A stretch of DNA of 7,966 bases from Caldifarciminota bacterium (lineage in GTDB: Bacteria > Hydrothermota > Tepidihabitantia > Tepidihabitantales > Tepidihabitantaceae). How positions within the stretch are numbered: the stretch's first letter is position 1; every line of letters starts with the position of its first letter. The stretch is from positions 1 through 7,966 of the forward strand of contig JAFGRF010000034.1 in assembly GCA_016935295.1 (NCBI GenBank), in the 5' to 3' direction. Of this stretch, positions 6,317 to 7,966 are shown piece by piece. Made by a program: the position numbers and the translations under genes. The notes under the pieces were generated by a model. That model saw only the letters and a program-made list of their open reading frames with translations, had not been told where the DNA came from and did not search any database.

Positions 6317-7111
6317 CTAGCGGACGAGATGGCCGATGCGGTTGAGCCGGATCGCCCAGGGTGAAAGCACCATCTTCGGTATATTGATGGGATACCCGGC
6401 GGCGGACGTTGACATGTAGGTAACCAACGGTCTGCCGCGGACGTGGCGCAGCTCCAGCGGCCCGAAAAACCGTGCATCCTCGGAATTGTCGCGATTATCA
6501 CCCATCACGAAGATGCAGCCCGGCGGGACCACGACCGGCCCGAACTGATCGCGGACGTAGGCCGACAGCTCGGTACGGAAGAAACTGCGATTCTCCCACG
6601 GCTTCTGATAGTCCTTCAATCCCTCCAGACCGGGAAACGTCCGCGCGTCGGCGTGCTGCACATAGGGCTCATCCTGCAGCTCGCCGTTGATGTAGAGCTG
6701 CTTGTCCCGGTACAGGACCGTGTCGCCGGCAACTGCTACGCAGCGTTTGACCAGCGCCAGCGGCGTGTACCACTGGAAGAAGCCCTTGGACTTGTTCCAG
6801 AACAAAGGCAGCAGCGGCAGCTTCGCGGGAAAGATGCGGCTTGCGCCCGGCGGCACATCCGGGTCCAGCGGGAAGCGGAAGATGACGATGTCCCCGCGCT
6901 TCGGGCTCGACACCGGAATGATGGTCTTATCGGTGAACGGCAACTTTGCCCCGTAGACGAACTTGTTCACCAGCATCATGTCGCCGATGAGAATCGTGTT
7001 GAGCATCGAGCCGGTCGGCACCATGAACGCCTCGACCACGAACGACCGGATGAGCAGGACGGCGACAATCACCGGGCCCCACTCGCTGACGAGGTTCTTC
7101 AGCCAGCGCAT
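6317..7111 (-). CDS. lepB: Signal peptidase I (upstream tandem copy)
   Basis: This 264-residue paralogue of the adjacent signal peptidase has the same architecture. It has one N-terminal membrane anchor (about 12-29), Ser35 in VPTGSML, box C RGDIVIFRFP (72-81), Lys122 in KRCVAVAGD and box E GDNRDNSEDARFFGP (204-218). All catalytic residues are present. Residues 13-81 are nearly identical to 17-85 of the other copy, while the segment between boxes C and D has diverged (GASRIFPAKLPLLPLFW against RYTRLFPRSLPLLPVFW). The two genes are 143 bases apart. The start ATG has only a weak site before it (GAG in CAGAGTAAC) and I see no convincing promoter in the 63-base gap. It may therefore be co-transcribed with the FmdE-like gene upstream. 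Two active copies would let the cell divide substrates or dosage. Confidence 0.93.
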   Translation of the reverse strand: MRWLKNLVSEWGPVIVAVLLIRSFVVEAFMVPTGSMLNTILIGDMMLVNKFVYGAKLPFTDKTIIPVSSPKRGDIVIFRFPLDPDVPPGASRIFPAKLPLLPLFWNKSKGFFQWYTPLALVKRCVAVAGDTVLYRDKQLYINGELQDEPYVQHADARTFPGLEGLKDYQKPWENRSFFRTELSAYVRDQFGPVVVPPGCIFVMGDNRDNSEDARFFGPLELRHVRGRPLVTYMSTSAAGYPINIPKMVLSPWAIRLNRIGHLVR

Positions 7112-7174
7112 GCAGTTACTCTGACGCGGGACAGGAACCGGTGGTTGGCACTCGCAACGAAGGTGGGGTGGGGC

Positions 7175-7666
7175 TCATGCGGTGAACAACTCCTCCAGCG
7201 AGCGCCGGCTGAATTCCCGTCCCAGCCGCGCCGCGCCCGCCATTCCCTCATCCGGCCCGGAGTGAAGCTCGTCCCAGACCTCGGACCGCAGAGCCAGCCG
7301 CAGCATGCGGTCCGTCCCTCTTTGTGACTTTGTGTCTTTGTGGTGGACTCCGTCCCGGGCCCGCGTGAACTCGACGCGGCAGCCCTTGGCGCGCCGGTGG
7401 ACTATATTACCCTTGCCCATGGTGCACCCGGAGCTGAACTGGACGCCGTCGACGAAGCACGTGTACGGCGTTCCTGCCGGGCAGAAGACCCGCGCCCTCA
7501 GGTCGAAGGGCGAGGCCGCCAGCTTCTTCCTCGCGTACGACCCGGCCTTCAAGCCCAGCACCAGCCACGGTCCGAGATGGCCGTGGAAGGCGGTTGCCTG
7601 ACTGATGACTTTTGCGGGCAGAGCTTCGGTACGGCGTCGCCGTGCGCGGCTTGAGGACTTCTTCAT
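7175..7666 (-). CDS. Small FmdE-family protein with an in-frame repeat insertion
   Basis: This 163-residue protein matches the N-terminal domain of FmdE (formylmethanofuran dehydrogenase subunit E-like). It has FHGHLGPWLVLGLKAG (27-42) and CFVDGVQFSSGCTMGKGNI (70-88), with conserved His28, Cys70, Cys81 and the GKGN turn. Such stand-alone domains occur widely outside methanogens and probably bind a metal; their reaction is not settled, and no methanofuran gene is nearby. Residues about 105-120 (DGVHHKDTKSQRGTDR) are encoded by an 8-bp-period repeat and look inserted, yet the frame continues into a normal-looking end (GPDEGMAGAARLGREF...RSLEELF). There is no C-terminal zinc ribbon. The N-terminus is very basic. 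ATG7666 has AGGA immediately beside it, too close for a usual Shine-Dalgarno site, and sits 5 bases after a possible -10. Family call good, function unknown. Confidence 0.85.
   Translation of the reverse strand: MKKSSSRARRRRTEALPAKVISQATAFHGHLGPWLVLGLKAGSYARKKLAASPFDLRARVFCPAGTPYTCFVDGVQFSSGCTMGKGNIVHRRAKGCRVEFTRARDGVHHKDTKSQRGTDRMLRLALRSEVWDELHSGPDEGMAGAARLGREFSRRSLEELFTA
7319..7348. repeat. 8-bp-period repeat inserted in the FmdE-like gene
   Basis: TTTGTGAC, TTTGTGTC and TTTGTGGT follow one another at 7321-7344. On the coding (minus) strand this reads as a CACAAAG-type repeat and encodes HHKDTKSQR. The 8-bp word TCCGTCCC stands on both sides (7311-7318 and 7349-7356), like a target-site duplication. 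This repeat type occurs dispersed in many uncultured bacterial genomes, to my knowledge. Confidence 0.75.
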
Positions 7667-7671
7667 TCCTC

Positions 7672-7699
7672 ACTATACAACTACGGCCCGCTCGCGCAA
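7672..7699 (-). promoter_or_regulatory. Weak candidate promoter of the FmdE-like gene
   Basis: On the minus strand TATAGT (7677-7672, 5 of 6) is preceded 16 bases away by TTGCGC (7699-7694, 3 of 6). The -10 ends 5 bases before ATG7666, so the transcript would be leaderless. The poor -35 keeps confidence low. Confidence 0.3.
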
Positions 7700-7710
7700 C
7701 ATTTGACCGG

Positions 7711-7773
7711 GCAAAACGGGGACTGTCCCTTCGCAGGGCCCTGTGCGATTCCCAGGGACTGTCCCCGCTTTGC
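7711..7773. repeat. REP-like composite palindromic element
   Basis: A 20-bp arm at 7711-7730 pairs with 7754-7773, with 2 mismatches. Each arm contains GGGACTGTCCC, itself nearly palindromic (7719-7729 and 7755-7765). The centre holds a perfect 10-bp palindrome, CAGGGCCCTG (7734-7743). The element sits between the divergent FmdE-like and DMT genes. Such GGGGACTGTCCC units resemble REP sequences mobilised by RAYT (REP-associated tyrosine) transposases; no such transposase is in the window. Confidence 0.75.
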
Positions 7774-7778
7774 TCGCC

Positions 7779-7805
7779 TCGCGCGTAGCAGTTGACCACG
7801 CGCGA
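7779..7805. repeat. Perfect 8-bp inverted repeat at the DMT gene promoter
   Basis: TCGCGCGT (7779-7786) and ACGCGCGA (7798-7805) are perfect complements separated by 11 bases. The TTGACC -35 box directly abuts the right arm, the same arrangement as at 5333-5355 for the beta-propeller gene. It could be an operator. Confidence 0.5.
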
Positions 7806-7819
7806 AGCTCGGTGATACT
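7792..7819 (+). promoter_or_regulatory. Candidate promoter of the DMT transporter gene
   Basis: TTGACC (7792-7797, 5 of 6) and GATACT (7814-7819, 4 of 6) are separated by 16 bases. The expected start, about 7-8 bases after the -10, falls on GTG7827, giving a leaderless transcript. No Shine-Dalgarno site is visible. Confidence 0.38.
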
Positions 7820-7826
7820 TGCAGTC

Positions 7827-7966
7827 GTGCTCTACCTGCTGCTCAAGGTCGCGTCTGCGGTCGGCATGGGGCTGGTACTCAAGCACGCCGACGCCCGCTC
7901 GCTCGACCGCATGCCCCTTATCCGGACCAACTACGCGGTCGCCGCCGTCCTTGCGTTCATTGCCTC
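7827..7966 (+). CDS. DMT/EamA-like transporter, N-terminal fragment
   Basis: The gene runs off the right edge, leaving about 46 residues. A first membrane helix (LYLLLKVASAVGMGLVLKHA) is followed by a short polar loop (DARSLDRMPLIRTNYA) and the start of a second helix (VAAVLAFIA). The spacing and the R-x-N-Y motif before helix 2 resemble the opening of EamA-domain members of the drug/metabolite transporter superfamily, which have ten helices and export small metabolites. The substrate cannot be guessed. I start at GTG7827 because it follows a candidate promoter and puts the initiator just before YLLL, as in relatives. GTG7812 is an in-frame alternative but would overlap the -10, and the frame is open further upstream. 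Family call moderate because of the short fragment. Confidence 0.65.
   Translation, partial: MLYLLLKVASAVGMGLVLKHADARSLDRMPLIRTNYAVAAVLAFIA

Noticed and set aside
5340..6320. Long plus-strand open frame opposite the downstream lepB (about 326 codons), and a similar one opposite the upstream lepB (6443-7327).
   Set aside because: Both are antisense to intact, well-recognised signal peptidases. They are Arg/Glu/His-rich with no domain signature, as expected of GC-rich antisense frames.
6264..7356. Repeats as a CRISPR array.
   Set aside because: The units are 7 and 8 bp, contiguous and degenerate. There are no spacers and no cas genes.
7175..7666. Calling the FmdE-like gene a pseudogene because of the repeat insertion.
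   Set aside because: The frame is intact through the insertion and the C-terminal part remains family-like.

Overview
The window looks like chromosomal DNA of an uncultured, GC-rich (roughly 60-65% by eye) diderm bacterium. Three genes encode proteins with lipoprotein signal peptides, two of them from families usually tied to the outer membrane or periplasm (CsgG-like and LPP20). Two genes encode type I signal peptidases. The style of the short intergenic repeats and of several proteins reminds me of candidate-phylum genomes such as WOR-3, but the window holds no phylogenetic marker, so that placement is only an impression. There are no RNA genes, CRISPR arrays, transposase genes or phage genes, and no gene-free stretch reaches 300 bases.

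Layout. Positions 45-3825 read on the plus strand: a polytopic GT-C-type putative glycosyltransferase (81-1580), a seven-helix DUF4203-type membrane protein right behind it (1588-2187), then, from a strong sigma-70-type promoter, a two-gene lipoprotein operon of a CsgG-like protein (2266-2844) and an LPP20 protein (2857-3825). Positions 3891-7666 read on the minus strand: a lipoprotein with an integrin-type FG-GAP beta-propeller (3891-5309), two tandem lepB paralogues (5358-6173 and 6317-7111) and a small FmdE-family protein (7175-7666). A plus-strand DMT/EamA-type transporter gene starts near 7827 and runs off the end.

Function. The theme is the cell envelope: membrane glycosyl transfer, export processing by two signal peptidases, and lipid-anchored periplasmic or outer-membrane proteins. 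The lipoproteins would be processed by signal peptidase II (LspA), which is not in the window, and not by the LepB enzymes. The FmdE-like and DMT genes have no obvious link to this theme.

Regulation and small structure are the most interesting part. Several promoters can be read by eye. Four of them put the predicted transcription start on or next to the start codon, which suggests leaderless mRNAs, while two others have ordinary leaders with Shine-Dalgarno sites. Two promoters have the -35 box inside a perfect 8-bp inverted repeat, and another is bracketed by a perfect 9-bp direct repeat. Between 6264 and 7773 there are three unrelated short repeat elements: a 7-bp-period array, an 8-bp-period array sitting in frame inside the FmdE-like gene, and a REP-like palindromic element. 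I found no convincing new multi-gene system.
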